NCBI GenBank assembly: GCA_020636105.1
Contig: JACJYL010000001.1
Coordinates: forward strand, 744,001 to 808,000
Direction: 5' to 3'
Origin: Lewinellaceae bacterium
Lineage (GTDB): Bacteria; Bacteroidota; Bacteroidia; Chitinophagales; Saprospiraceae
DNA length: 64,000 nt
Of the stretch, positions 24,396-33,638 are shown in pieces. The notes beneath the pieces were generated by a model. It made no database searches. It had not been told where the DNA came from and saw only the letters and a program-made list of their open reading frames with translations. Position numbers and translations under genes: made by a program. Position 1 is the first letter of the stretch; each line of letters begins with the position of its first letter.

Positions 24396-25937
24396 ATGGA
24401 AGAAAAGGTAATCATACTCGACTCCGGGTCGCAATATACACAGCTAATAGCCCGGCGTGTGCGTGAATTAGGCATTTATTGTGAAATTACGCCATTCAAT
24501 AAAATTCCAGAGGCAGATCCAGGGATTAAGGCTTTTATTTTATCCGGAAGTCCATTTTCGGTTAAAGATGAAAATGCCCTGCAGATAGATCTGGAAAAGT
24601 TTATCGGTAAAGTTCCGGTATTGGGAATATGTTATGGAGCACAATTTATCGCAAACTACTACGGGGGCTCCGTTGAAAAATCAGACAAAAGAGAATACGG
24701 AAAAGCCTCCCTTTCCCTGATTCATCCTGAAGATGATATTTTCCATAATATACCAGAGGAATCACAAATATGGATGTCACACGGGGATACCATTTCCCGG
24801 ATTCCTGAAGGTTTTCAATTACTGGCGGGAACAAATAGCATTTCTACAGCAGCTTTTAAAGCCCCGGAAGGGACATTTGGATCTCCCGTATATTGTTTAC
24901 AATTCCATCCCGAGGTAGCTCATAGTCTTGACGGCTTGCTGCTCCTGGGAAATTTTCTTAAGAGAATTGTTGGCATGAAAGGCGATTGGACCCCGGCTCA
25001 CTTTGCAGAGCATTCTGTTGCGGAACTAAGGCACCAAATTGGCCATGAGCATGTGTTGCTCGGCTTATCCGGAGGCGTGGACTCTTCCGTCGCGGCTATG
25101 TTGTTAAAACGAGCTATTGGCGATCAACTCACCTGCTTTTTTATCGACAATGGTCTGTTGCGCAAAAATGAATTTGAAGAAGTCCTGGCTTCTTATAACA
25201 ACCTCGGTCTTAACGTGGTTGGGATCGATGCCAAGCAACATTTTTATGATGCCCTCAAAGGCATTTCCGACCCCGAGTTAAAGCGTAAAGCCATAGGAAG
25301 AGTATTCATAGAGGTTTTTGAACGGGAAGCCGCCAAACTGCCCAAAATAAAATGGCTCGCCCAAGGCACCATATATCCCGACGTCATAGAATCCGTCTCC
25401 GTTCATGGCCCCTCAGTAACCATAAAGTCGCACCATAATGTTGGAGGTCTGCCGGATTTATTGAAATTAAAAATTGTCGAGCCCTTAAGAATGCTTTTCA
25501 AGGATGAAGTTCGTAAATTAGGAAAAGAAATTGAAGTGCCGGCCACCATTTTACACCGGCATCCTTACCCGGGTCCGGGCTTGGGAATCAGGATTATTGG
25601 TGATATAACCCCTGAAAAGGTGGCCTTACTGCAGGAAGCTGATCATATTTTTATTGAAAATCTTAAAAAATTCGATATTTACGATGAGGTTTGGCAGGCA
25701 GGCACTATTTTACTTCCTGTTCAATCTGTGGGAGTCATGGGCGATGAACGAACTTATGAAAAAACGGTAGCGCTGAGAGCTGTTTCATCCTCCGACGGGA
25801 TGACCGCTGAATGGAGCCGGCTGCCCTATGAATTACTGGCCACTGTTTCAACTGAAATTATCAATAATGTAAAAGGCATAAATAGAGTTGTTTATGATAT
25901 TAGCACAAAACCTCCTGCGACAATTGAGTGGGAATAA
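24396..25937 (+). CDS. guaA: GMP synthase (glutamine-hydrolysing)
   Basis: 513 residues. Makes GMP from XMP, glutamine and ATP. Class I glutamine amidotransferase domain first (VIILDSGSQYTQLIARRVREL; nucleophile C79 in GICYGAQ; HPEV histidine/glutamate), then the ATP-pyrophosphatase domain (PP-loop GLSGGVDSSVAA near 223) and the dimerisation domain ending in KPPATIEWE. Start chosen at 24396 because the only earlier ATG lies in the promoter box. The next gene begins inside its 3' end. Confidence 0.96.
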   Translation: MEEKVIILDSGSQYTQLIARRVRELGIYCEITPFNKIPEADPGIKAFILSGSPFSVKDENALQIDLEKFIGKVPVLGICYGAQFIANYYGGSVEKSDKREYGKASLSLIHPEDDIFHNIPEESQIWMSHGDTISRIPEGFQLLAGTNSISTAAFKAPEGTFGSPVYCLQFHPEVAHSLDGLLLLGNFLKRIVGMKGDWTPAHFAEHSVAELRHQIGHEHVLLGLSGGVDSSVAAMLLKRAIGDQLTCFFIDNGLLRKNEFEEVLASYNNLGLNVVGIDAKQHFYDALKGISDPELKRKAIGRVFIEVFEREAAKLPKIKWLAQGTIYPDVIESVSVHGPSVTIKSHHNVGGLPDLLKLKIVEPLRMLFKDEVRKLGKEIEVPATILHRHPYPGPGLGIRIIGDITPEKVALLQEADHIFIENLKKFDIYDEVWQAGTILLPVQSVGVMGDERTYEKTVALRAVSSSDGMTAEWSRLPYELLATVSTEIINNVKGINRVVYDISTKPPATIEWE

Positions 25938-27366
25938 ATCTTTACTGTTATTTTTAACCGGTCTGATATTTTTTTCCTCATGTGAAATTTTCAAACCGCT
26001 GAATAAAGACAAAGATAAAACGCCTGCAAGTGATACCCTTGAGCCCATCTCCGGTAAAAAAGTATACGACCCGGAAACAGGCACTTATGTTGAAGTGAAA
26101 GAATTTCCCGTAGGTGATCTGGATACGGTCATATGGAAGGACTTTCCTAAAATTAAATACCCGCCCATCACTTCTGATGGTGCCATTGAGTCTGGAATCA
26201 ATCCGACGAATGTTATAAATGTAAATGAAATTGGATCAGAGAAGCTTTCATCTTACAATGTCAGTCTGATTCTGCCGTTTCTCACAAACGAATTCAATGC
26301 GAGTGAGGATGCGATTAATAGCAACTCACTTTGGGCTATTAACTATTATGCCGGCTCCAAAATGGCAATGGACGTACTCAGCGAGGAAGGTGTGCGCCTA
26401 AACGTTTCTGTGATGGACTCCAAAGCATCCGCTTCAACCATTTCTTCTTTAATCAGGTCAAATCCAGATCTCAAAAATGCCAACCTCATTATTGGTCCTT
26501 ATCGAAGGGACAACATCGTACAGGTGGCAGAATTTGCGGAAAATAATGAGATTGCATTTGTTTCACCCCATAGTGCTGCTTCAGGACTGACCAAGGCCAA
26601 CCCGGAATATATACAGGTCAACCCAACCCTGGAGACCCATTGTGAGGCGATAATGAAACATGCATTGAAACACTACCGTCCGGAGCAAATCATCCTTGTA
26701 AGCAAAGATGTTGAGGCGGAACGTTCACGCCTGAAATATTTTTATGAGGAATATATTTTTGAAAAGGGCGTGAAAGATACGATCATGCTCCAGGAATTGA
26801 TCATAAAAGATGAAACGGCCGGCCTGGAAGATTTTCAACTCATGCCATTCATTAACCTTGAAGACACCACTGTATTCATCATACCCAGCTGGTCAGAATC
26901 GTTTATCTATTCTCTTTTAAGAAAGATCGATGTTTCCAAATCAGAATACAACCATATTGTAGTTTATGGAATGCCTCAATGGATGCAGTTTGAAAAAATT
27001 GACTACAGTTATTATGAAAAATTGAATGTACACGTTACGGCTAGCTCTTTCATCAACCCCCAATCCAAGGATATTGCCGCATTCAAACAACAATTCTTCG
27101 ATCGGTTTGGAACCATCCCTACCCTTGAAGCTTACCTGGGCTACGACAATCTGATATATTTTGGTAGAATGCTGAACCAATACGGTACCAAATTTCAATA
27201 CTATATGGATAAAGAGAAACAGCCGACCCTGCTGACAAGGTATGAATTTGAGCCTATTATATATTCAGATCCCACTACCCGTGAGCTCAGCCCGATACAG
27301 CGATTTGAAAACAAATATGTTCATATTCTGAAATTTGAAGATTTTCAGTTCCAGGTAACAGATTAA
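25894..27366 (+). CDS. Periplasmic-binding-protein type 1 lipoprotein (LIV-BP-like)
   Basis: 490 residues from the ATG at 25894, overlapping guaA by 44 bp; a TTG two codons upstream is also open. Hydrophobic leader with lipobox FFSSC predicts a lipoprotein. After a low-complexity linker (to about residue 105), the fold follows type-1 periplasmic-binding proteins: YNVSLILPFL, NLIIGPYRRDN, AFVSPHSAASGLTKANPEYIQVNPT, IILVSKD, VFIIPSW, TLEAYLGYDNLIYFGRML. No ABC permease or ATPase is nearby, so a sensing or wall-associated role is as likely as transport. Related Bacteroidota proteins sometimes carry a LysM domain; none is seen here. Confidence 0.72.
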   Translation: MILAQNLLRQLSGNKSLLLFLTGLIFFSSCEIFKPLNKDKDKTPASDTLEPISGKKVYDPETGTYVEVKEFPVGDLDTVIWKDFPKIKYPPITSDGAIESGINPTNVINVNEIGSEKLSSYNVSLILPFLTNEFNASEDAINSNSLWAINYYAGSKMAMDVLSEEGVRLNVSVMDSKASASTISSLIRSNPDLKNANLIIGPYRRDNIVQVAEFAENNEIAFVSPHSAASGLTKANPEYIQVNPTLETHCEAIMKHALKHYRPEQIILVSKDVEAERSRLKYFYEEYIFEKGVKDTIMLQELIIKDETAGLEDFQLMPFINLEDTTVFIIPSWSESFIYSLLRKIDVSKSEYNHIVVYGMPQWMQFEKIDYSYYEKLNVHVTASSFINPQSKDIAAFKQQFFDRFGTIPTLEAYLGYDNLIYFGRMLNQYGTKFQYYMDKEKQPTLLTRYEFEPIIYSDPTTRELSPIQRFENKYVHILKFEDFQFQVTD

Positions 27367-27401
27367 TCTTTATTCAATTTCCCTAACCAGATTATTCAAC
27401 C

Positions 27402-28790
27402 ATGCAAGAAGTACAAAAGTATATCGAACAACACAAAAATCGTTTTTTAGAAGAATTACTTGAATTGCTCAAGATACCTTCAGTAAGCGCAAATGTTGAA
27501 TTTAAAGGAGATATCTTAAAAACAGCCCAATACGTTGCTTCAAGCCTCATCCAGGCAGGTGTTGACAACGTGGAAATATGTTCAACCGCCGGCAACCCAA
27601 TAGTTTACGGAGATAAAATAATCGATGCTTCCTATCCTACGGTTCTGGTTTACGGGCATTACGACGTTCAACCGCCGGATCCCATTGAACTTTGGGAGTC
27701 AGGCCCTTTTGAACCGGTAATTAAAAAAACGGAAATACATCCCGACGGAGCCATTTTTGCAAGAGGCTCCTGTGATGACAAAGGACAATTATACATGCAC
27801 GTCAAAGCCATTGAGGCGATGCTTGCCACCCATTCCCTACCCTGCAATGTAAAATTCATGATTGAAGGGGAAGAGGAAGTAGGTTCCATAAACCTGGGTA
27901 TTTTCTGTAAAGAGAATACAAGTAAACTGGCGTGCGATGTCATTTTAATTTCAGACACCTCTATCATTGCCAATGATACGCCCTCCATTACCACTGCTCT
28001 TCGTGGGTTAAGTTATGTTGAAGTGGAAGTGACAGGGCCTAATCGTGACCTGCACTCCGGCGTTTATGGAGGAGGAGTTGCCAATCCGATCAATGTTCTG
28101 TGTGATATGATCGCCTCCCTCCATGATGAAAACGGCCATATCACCGTTAAAGGGTTTTACGATGATGTAGATGAAATAAGTTTGGAGGAGCGTAAAAAAA
28201 TGGCAGAAGCTCCTTTCAATGAAGAAGACTATAAAAAATCTCTCGGGATTGATGCCGTTCAGGGCGAAAAAGGATATTCAACGGACGAAAGGGTTTCCAT
28301 CCGTCCTACTTTGGATGTAAATGGCATCTGGGGGGGATATACCGGTGAAGGCGCTAAAACTGTTCTTCCTTCCAAAGCGTATGCCAAGATCAGCATGCGA
28401 TTGGTTCCTCACCAGAACTCAGAGAACATTACAAGACTTTTCACAGAACACTTCAAAAGTATCGCACCGCCCTCAGTGAAAGTAGTGGTGACCCCACTTC
28501 ATGGTGGAGCTCCTGCTGTTACACCTACTGACACTCCTGAGTATGAGGCCGCTCATTTAGCGATGAAAGAGACTTTCGGAAAAGACCCCATCCCAAAGCG
28601 GGAAGGCGGAAGTATTCCTATTGTAGCGCTCTTCGAGGAGGTGTTACATGCAAAATCAGTACTGATGGGCTTTGGACTGAACTCTGATGCCATCCACTCT
28701 CCCAACGAGCATTTTGGATTGTTCAATTTTTATAAAGGCATTGAAACCATTCCTTATTTTTATAAATTCTATGCTGAGCTCAAAAAATAG
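27402..28790 (+). CDS. M20-family dipeptidase
   Basis: 462 residues. Zinc-dependent exopeptidase of the M20 family (ArgE/DapE/carnosinase-like). Metal and catalytic residues: H86 and D88 in YGHYDVQPP, an aspartate in RGSCDDKGQ (125/126), glutamates in IEGEEEVGS (157/158), and a later histidine in AIHSPNEHF. A dimerisation domain is inserted between about 215 and 335. Likely cytoplasmic; there is no signal peptide. The 35-bp spacing after the lipoprotein gene suggests co-transcription with guaA. A terminator of the ATCCCGAA family follows 38 bp after the stop. Confidence 0.9.
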   Translation: MQEVQKYIEQHKNRFLEELLELLKIPSVSANVEFKGDILKTAQYVASSLIQAGVDNVEICSTAGNPIVYGDKIIDASYPTVLVYGHYDVQPPDPIELWESGPFEPVIKKTEIHPDGAIFARGSCDDKGQLYMHVKAIEAMLATHSLPCNVKFMIEGEEEVGSINLGIFCKENTSKLACDVILISDTSIIANDTPSITTALRGLSYVEVEVTGPNRDLHSGVYGGGVANPINVLCDMIASLHDENGHITVKGFYDDVDEISLEERKKMAEAPFNEEDYKKSLGIDAVQGEKGYSTDERVSIRPTLDVNGIWGGYTGEGAKTVLPSKAYAKISMRLVPHQNSENITRLFTEHFKSIAPPSVKVVVTPLHGGAPAVTPTDTPEYEAAHLAMKETFGKDPIPKREGGSIPIVALFEEVLHAKSVLMGFGLNSDAIHSPNEHFGLFNFYKGIETIPYFYKFYAELKK

Positions 28791-28828
28791 GTTTTAGATA
28801 AACCATTAAACAGAATAAACATGAGTTC

Positions 28829-28869
28829 ATCCCGAATTTTGCCGACCGGCAAAGTTCGGGATTTTTTTC
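28829..28869 (+). terminator. Intrinsic terminator after the M20 gene (repeat family)
   Basis: ATCCCGAATTTTGCC pairs with GGCAAAGTTCGGGAT (15 bp, one wobble) around GACC and runs into seven T. It is preceded by ACATGAGTTC, a one-base variant of the extension found with other family members. Confidence 0.85.
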
Positions 28870-28933
28870 AATAAATTGATTGTCAGATAATTATTACTTT
28901 TTATGGTTTTTTAAATTTGAAACAGGTTACATT

Positions 28934-29185
28934 CAACTCTTTCAGAGTTGGTTTTTGTCCCTTTTTTGGCAGTATTTCATACTGCGTTATTGATATTTTT
29001 CCCCATGCGGGGATAAATTTAATCTTCTTTTTAAAAATTAACTCTATTCTTAATCCATTTCCCGAAGGGAATTAACCTGCCTGCCTGCCGGTATTAATGG
29101 CAATGGATGTAATCCATTGGAAATCAAACAAAAACAATCTCAACTCTACCTGGGGCGTCGCCGGAAGACAGGTCTGAAGGAGTTG
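28934..29185. repeat. Array of short triloop hairpins in a gene-free region
   Basis: The 28870-29240 stretch has no gene. It holds consecutive short palindromes: CAACTCT-TTC-AGAGTTG (28934-28950), GCAGTAT-TTC-ATACTGC (28969-28985), TCCCC-ATGC-GGGGA (29000-29013), TTCCC-GAA-GGGAA (29059-29071), CAATGGAT-GTA-ATCCATTG (29101-29119), and a larger one closed by CAACTC/GAGTTG (29141-29185) with inner ACCTG/CAGGT. Four have exactly three loop bases. The pattern resembles REP-type hairpin arrays. No transposase is near. Confidence 0.6.
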
Positions 29186-29240
29186 ATTATATTGCAGATA
29201 AATATTGTTAATATATTTTCAGCATCCATTTGAATTAAAA

Positions 29241-29262
29241 AATTCGGGATGACTCATGTTTT
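29241..29262 (-). repeat. Intact copy of the IS110 target repeat
   Basis: On the - strand this reads ACATGAGTCATCCCGAAT and contains the full 15-nt target ATGAGTCATCCCGAA (29243-29257) that flanks the IS110 element at 47.6-48.9 kb. It is unoccupied and lies just beyond the terminator of the T9SS gene at 29440. Confidence 0.75.
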
Positions 29263-29274
29263 TTTATAAAAAAA

Positions 29275-29295
29275 GCCGTACTTCTTCAGTACGGC
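29275..29295 (-). terminator. Intrinsic terminator of the T9SS cargo gene
   Basis: GCCGTACT pairs with AGTACGGC around TCTTC; on the - strand it is followed by seven T. It is about 145 bp after the stop at 29440. The 29296-29439 stretch shows nothing else. Confidence 0.75.
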
Positions 29296-29439
29296 TTTAC
29301 ATGAAATAATTCCACGAATATGAATAAAGCAATGAATGTCTAATTTACCTACAGATTGAGAATCGATGGTTTTAAAATAACGATTTCAGAAATCTGTTTA
29401 GTCTCTTGCCAGAGTATATTTTTTATCTAATCTTTCGAT

Positions 29440-31932
29440 TTACTCAATTACTTCAAATTTCTTACTGATCACCCCTTCGGCGGTATAAACACTGACGAAG
29501 TACATACCACTTTGCCATTTACTCACATCAATCTGAGTCCTGTTATCTCCTTCCAGATTACCTGCATTATAAACTGTTTGGCCGGTAAGGTTACGAACCA
29601 CTACATTTTCAAAACCCTGAGCTCCATTGAGATGCACATTGAGGTAGTTGCTGGCAGGATTAGGAGACAACTTTAACAAATCGGGATTAAGCTTGTCAAA
29701 ATCTTTATCCTGCTCAAAAACGATATGGATGGTTGCTCCTCCCATTTTCATGCCAAAAGTTTGTCCTGCACTGTTCATTACAGTTGATACTCCTCCTCCG
29801 ACCCGGGATTGAACCGGCTCCTCACCTATTCGGAAACCTGCGAGGTCATCCACTACCACAAGACTAACTTTACCGATAGGACCATGTCCACTAGCCGACA
29901 GACCGCTGGTACGAGTAAAGGCCCCTTCGAATTTTCCATCGAGGTCGTTGTGAGTCATGTAAAGAATAGGAGAATTATAAGAAAGCCAGCTGGAATTCTG
30001 AAACTCCATTTTAACACTTTCCGGCACAAAGAATAGTGGATTATATTCAAAAGGAACTGTAAATCCATAAATATCAATAGCAGGATCGGCTGTACTTCCC
30101 AAAATCATATCCAATTCAACCAAATCACCGGGGGATACAAAAACATCTCCCTGTAAAAGGATTTCATCTTCATAAAATGGCATTATGTTAGGCACTAATG
30201 CGTGTGTCCTGCCATAATATTGATTGATCGCCAATGTATCCAGTGCAGTGACTATAGAATCTCCATCAGCATCGATATGCTTGAGATCAACGAGCTCCGT
30301 ATTAAATGGCCCGTTCCAGTCTGATCCATATTCACCATACCAGTAACCCGTTTGGCTAACGTCTCTTGAAGATCCGATTTCCCCCATACTTAAGCCAATA
30401 GGCAACAAATCCTGAAGATTTACGGTTCCGTCAAAGTTGGTATCGCCACGCCAAACACAATCGTCAAAACACATAGGCTCATTTCCAGATCCTACATTGA
30501 GGATTTCCATTTCAATTTTAACGGATTTTTCTACAGCACAATTCCCCTCAAGGTCAAGTGCGCAATAACTGATCTCAAATTCATCCTCTCCATCCGTTAC
30601 ATCCTCATTAGGAATGTAAATTAAAAGGTTATACCCTGAAATTAATTTATCATAAATCAGGGTATCTACCTGACCGGGAAGAAAAATAACTTCACCAAGG
30701 TCTCCCTGATCAATTATAGCAAAGCTATAAGCTGTAACAGGAAGGTCATAACCAATGAGCAACGGGGTGCGCTTAGGTGTTGACATGAAGAATTTATCTG
30801 CAGAAGGCTCAAAATTGCTCACATGTATATAAACGCGTGCCGTTTCAGCAGGGCTTCCGCATGTTGCTCCGGAATGGCCGGTATAATCAAACCAATCCAC
30901 TCCCTGGAAACCGGCAGGAGGAATATATAATATCTGTCCATTAGGGATGTTAGGCGAATTACCAGTGTAAACCAATGATCCGAAATGAGGCGTTCCTATT
31001 CCAATACATCCGGTCGATTGTCCGTATAGATCATTATCTAAAATATTCAATTCAAGAGGCTCAACGGATGTCGTGAAAAATTCATCGTTGAACAGGAAAA
31101 CATTTTCAACCACATCAAGCACTTCAATCATCACAGTGGTCTGAGCTCCATCATGCTCGAAATACAAATAATCCATTCCCGAAAAGTCAACATCAGGAAT
31201 GTAAACCGGGGTATCGTCCGAGTTATCAAAAATACCATTTTGCGGCCAGCCTGGAAGGAGCGTATAACTTTGAGGAACCAGCACCACTTGTTCGAGGTTC
31301 TTTTTCGTAAAGATTCTCAAGGTATCGTTCTCACTTACTAAAGGCATCACCGTCACACTGACGGTACCGTTATCACAAGTTCCTGCTCCATCGCAAACCA
31401 CATAATTTAAATGGGTAAGTCCTGAAAATCCGGGATTAGGATGAAAAGTGACTGTCGAAGCCCCTGGTTCAAATTCGGCCCAACCGTTGTTTACCGCCGG
31501 AATAGCCGAAAGAATAAATACATCGTTACTGCTGAAATCATTGGCGAGTACCTCTATAGTCACTGGGCTGCCCGCCGTTGTGCTGGAATAGTCTCTGAAA
31601 GCGATTACTTTCGCCGGAAGAACATCAACATGAACCTTGAGTATTTTGAGTGTACCACTGAAGTAGTACAATTCAAAATTATCCGGTCCGTAATAATCTT
31701 CATTAGGAGTGTACGTTACATCCCATTGAAAAGATCCCAGATTGGTTAGTTGAACTTGTCCATGCAACGGAACTGTATGAACAGATGCCGGTCCTGGACT
31801 TGAGGAGAATTGATGTTCAACACTTGTGTTCCCGTAGGTCTCCAGATTCAGGGTGACTATCGATTGTCCAAATAGGACAACCCCCGAAAAAAGGAACACG
31901 AATGTCAAAAAATTTCGTAAAGTTACATTCAT
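29440..31932 (-). CDS. T9SS cargo protein with cadherin/Ig-like repeats and dockerin-like segment
   Basis: 830 residues. Signal peptide ends near LFGQ. Residues 100-480 carry several tandem cadherin/Ig-like domains of the type 'VLANDF... VTFHPNPGFSGLTHLNYVVCD', repeated with related wording (LNILDNDLYGQ; ILYIPPAGFQGVDWFDYTG). Around 494-560 are two EF-hand-like calcium loops, DTNFDGTVNLQD and DADGDSIVTALD, as in type I dockerins. The last 75 residues (LSPNPASNYLNVHLNG to KKFEVIE) are a T9SS type A sorting domain, so it is exported by the Por system and bound to or released from the surface. Probably adhesive or cellulosome-like binding; no catalytic domain seen. Confidence 0.87.
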   Translation of the reverse strand: MNVTLRNFLTFVFLFSGVVLFGQSIVTLNLETYGNTSVEHQFSSSPGPASVHTVPLHGQVQLTNLGSFQWDVTYTPNEDYYGPDNFELYYFSGTLKILKVHVDVLPAKVIAFRDYSSTTAGSPVTIEVLANDFSSNDVFILSAIPAVNNGWAEFEPGASTVTFHPNPGFSGLTHLNYVVCDGAGTCDNGTVSVTVMPLVSENDTLRIFTKKNLEQVVLVPQSYTLLPGWPQNGIFDNSDDTPVYIPDVDFSGMDYLYFEHDGAQTTVMIEVLDVVENVFLFNDEFFTTSVEPLELNILDNDLYGQSTGCIGIGTPHFGSLVYTGNSPNIPNGQILYIPPAGFQGVDWFDYTGHSGATCGSPAETARVYIHVSNFEPSADKFFMSTPKRTPLLIGYDLPVTAYSFAIIDQGDLGEVIFLPGQVDTLIYDKLISGYNLLIYIPNEDVTDGEDEFEISYCALDLEGNCAVEKSVKIEMEILNVGSGNEPMCFDDCVWRGDTNFDGTVNLQDLLPIGLSMGEIGSSRDVSQTGYWYGEYGSDWNGPFNTELVDLKHIDADGDSIVTALDTLAINQYYGRTHALVPNIMPFYEDEILLQGDVFVSPGDLVELDMILGSTADPAIDIYGFTVPFEYNPLFFVPESVKMEFQNSSWLSYNSPILYMTHNDLDGKFEGAFTRTSGLSASGHGPIGKVSLVVVDDLAGFRIGEEPVQSRVGGGVSTVMNSAGQTFGMKMGGATIHIVFEQDKDFDKLNPDLLKLSPNPASNYLNVHLNGAQGFENVVVRNLTGQTVYNAGNLEGDNRTQIDVSKWQSGMYFVSVYTAEGVISKKFEVIE

Positions 31933-32110
31933 GGATCGTGGATTTTCTACAAAGCGTTTTTGGATTATAATTTGTTACTGTCTGAATTTAATTCAAACGA
32001 TACATTCATTGCGTAGCCAATTTGATCATTTGTGAAAAAAAATCAAACACAAAAAATCAAACTAACCTTTTAATAAGTTGAAAATCAATTACAAAAAAAA
32101 TAAAAATACG

Positions 32111-32118
32111 TACCTTTG
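32111..32118 (+). promoter_or_regulatory. -7 promoter box for the 474-residue helical protein
   Basis: TACCTTTG, about 80 bp before the ATG at 32199; the leader is about 75 nt. The rest of the divergent gap 31933-32198 is very AT-rich. Confidence 0.55.
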
Positions 32119-32198
32119 TGAAAAGGCAAATTCTTAATAATTTTATAACTCATATTTAAACTTACTCCACCCGGTAAAGATACAAAAATATTCCCTAA

Positions 32199-33623
32199 AT
32201 GCGCAACACAAAACTGTATTCCGTTCTAGAATATTTTGATAAAAAAGAGCAAAGTCAGTTGAAAAAATTTTTAGAATCGGCTTATTTTAACACAAATGAG
32301 GATCTTGTGAAAATTTTTGACCTTACGATCAAGCACCTCAACGCCAACAATAATGAAAAACCTTTTGAGAAAAAAGAAGTCTGGAAAGCAGTACAGGGGA
32401 AAAAACCTTACGATGATGTTCGGTTTCGAAAATACATGTCTGACCTTTTGAAATTAATCGAATCATTTTTGGCACAAAGGATTTATGAGCAAACCCCATT
32501 GCTCCAGGCTACAACATTATTGGAGGCTGTTGAGCAAAAGGATCTTGTAAAAATTTACAATAGTGCCATGCGGACTGCAAGGCGTTTTTCGGAACAAGCC
32601 ACCTACAGGGAGGCCAATTATTATTTCCATCAATACCAGATCGAACTCAATTACTATAAACTCACCGACTTCGAAAACAAACGAACCGTAGCGACCAATG
32701 AAAAAGAAATGGTCCAGAATCTGGATTATTTTTACCTGGCAGAAAAGTTGCGAATATATTGTTCAATATTGAGCCGACAGTCCATTGTAAATTCAAAAAC
32801 GGATCTTCTGTTCTTCGAAGAGATCATCAGCCATATCGAAAAACACAAGTTTGACCAAATCCCGGCCATCACCATTTACTACCAGATATACCTGACCCAA
32901 ACTGACATTGAAAATGAGGAACATTTTTTCAAACTAAAAGAACTGCTCAACGAACACTATGAGCTTTTTCCGCCCAGCCAGTCTTACGACATGTACACCT
33001 TCGCCATCAATTATTGCATCAGGAAATCAAATGCAGGAGCGGCGAATTTCCTTAAAGAACTCTTTTTCCTGTACAAGGAATTACTACAAAAAGACCATAT
33101 CATTTCTAACATTGAATTTTCTCCCTGGCACTTCAGAAATATCGTAGCCGTTGGAACCCGACATGGGGAATATGATTGGGTCGAAAATTTCATCAATGAA
33201 TTCCAACATTATCTTCCTTCAAATTTCAGGCTAAACGCTGTTACCTATAACCTGGCAACCCTTTATTTCTACCAGAAAAAATACGATCTTGTCATTGAAA
33301 AGTTAAGGGATATTGAATTCGAGGATTTTTCCTACAATCTGAACTCAAAGACAATGCTCATTGCCACCTATTACGAAACGGAGGAAACAGAACCTCTTTA
33401 TTCTCTTTTTGACAGTTTCAGAGCCTACCTTCGAAGACACAGGGATCTCCCCGGTTCCAGAAGGGTTCTTTATACCAACCTTATCAAATTCACCAAAAAG
33501 CTTACAAAGCTCACCTTCCGGGATAAAAAGGAAATTCAAAAAATTAAGGAAGAAGTCGAGGCGACCAAAAACATTGCCAGCCGTAACTGGCTCCTGGAAA
33601 AAATCGCAGAGCTGGATTCCTAA
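32199..33623 (+). CDS. Unrecognised all-helical cytoplasmic protein
   Basis: 474 residues, no signal peptide or membrane segment. The composition (many Y, F, K, E, L) and spacing of hydrophobics suggest a TPR-like superhelix: YSVLEYFDKKEQSQLKKFL at the start, then repeated pairs such as ANYYFHQYQIELNYYKL, YYQIYLTQTDIEN and YNLATLYFYQKKYDLVIEKL, the last being close to a TPR helix A/B. I recognise no family or catalytic motif. It has its own promoter and converges on a DUF6438-like lipoprotein gene 15 bp away. Possibly a scaffold protein; function unknown. Confidence 0.7.
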   Translation: MRNTKLYSVLEYFDKKEQSQLKKFLESAYFNTNEDLVKIFDLTIKHLNANNNEKPFEKKEVWKAVQGKKPYDDVRFRKYMSDLLKLIESFLAQRIYEQTPLLQATTLLEAVEQKDLVKIYNSAMRTARRFSEQATYREANYYFHQYQIELNYYKLTDFENKRTVATNEKEMVQNLDYFYLAEKLRIYCSILSRQSIVNSKTDLLFFEEIISHIEKHKFDQIPAITIYYQIYLTQTDIENEEHFFKLKELLNEHYELFPPSQSYDMYTFAINYCIRKSNAGAANFLKELFFLYKELLQKDHIISNIEFSPWHFRNIVAVGTRHGEYDWVENFINEFQHYLPSNFRLNAVTYNLATLYFYQKKYDLVIEKLRDIEFEDFSYNLNSKTMLIATYYETEETEPLYSLFDSFRAYLRRHRDLPGSRRVLYTNLIKFTKKLTKLTFRDKKEIQKIKEEVEATKNIASRNWLLEKIAELDS

Positions 33624-33638
33624 ACATGTTCCTCTTTT

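Noticed and set aside
28816..29262. Inverted pair ACATGAGT(T)CATCCCGAATTTT ... its reverse complement, looking like a 446-bp MITE
   Set aside because: A similar pair brackets the region at 47.6-49.2 kb but the interiors share nothing, and each copy lies directly after a gene end. A terminator-associated repeat explains the pattern better.
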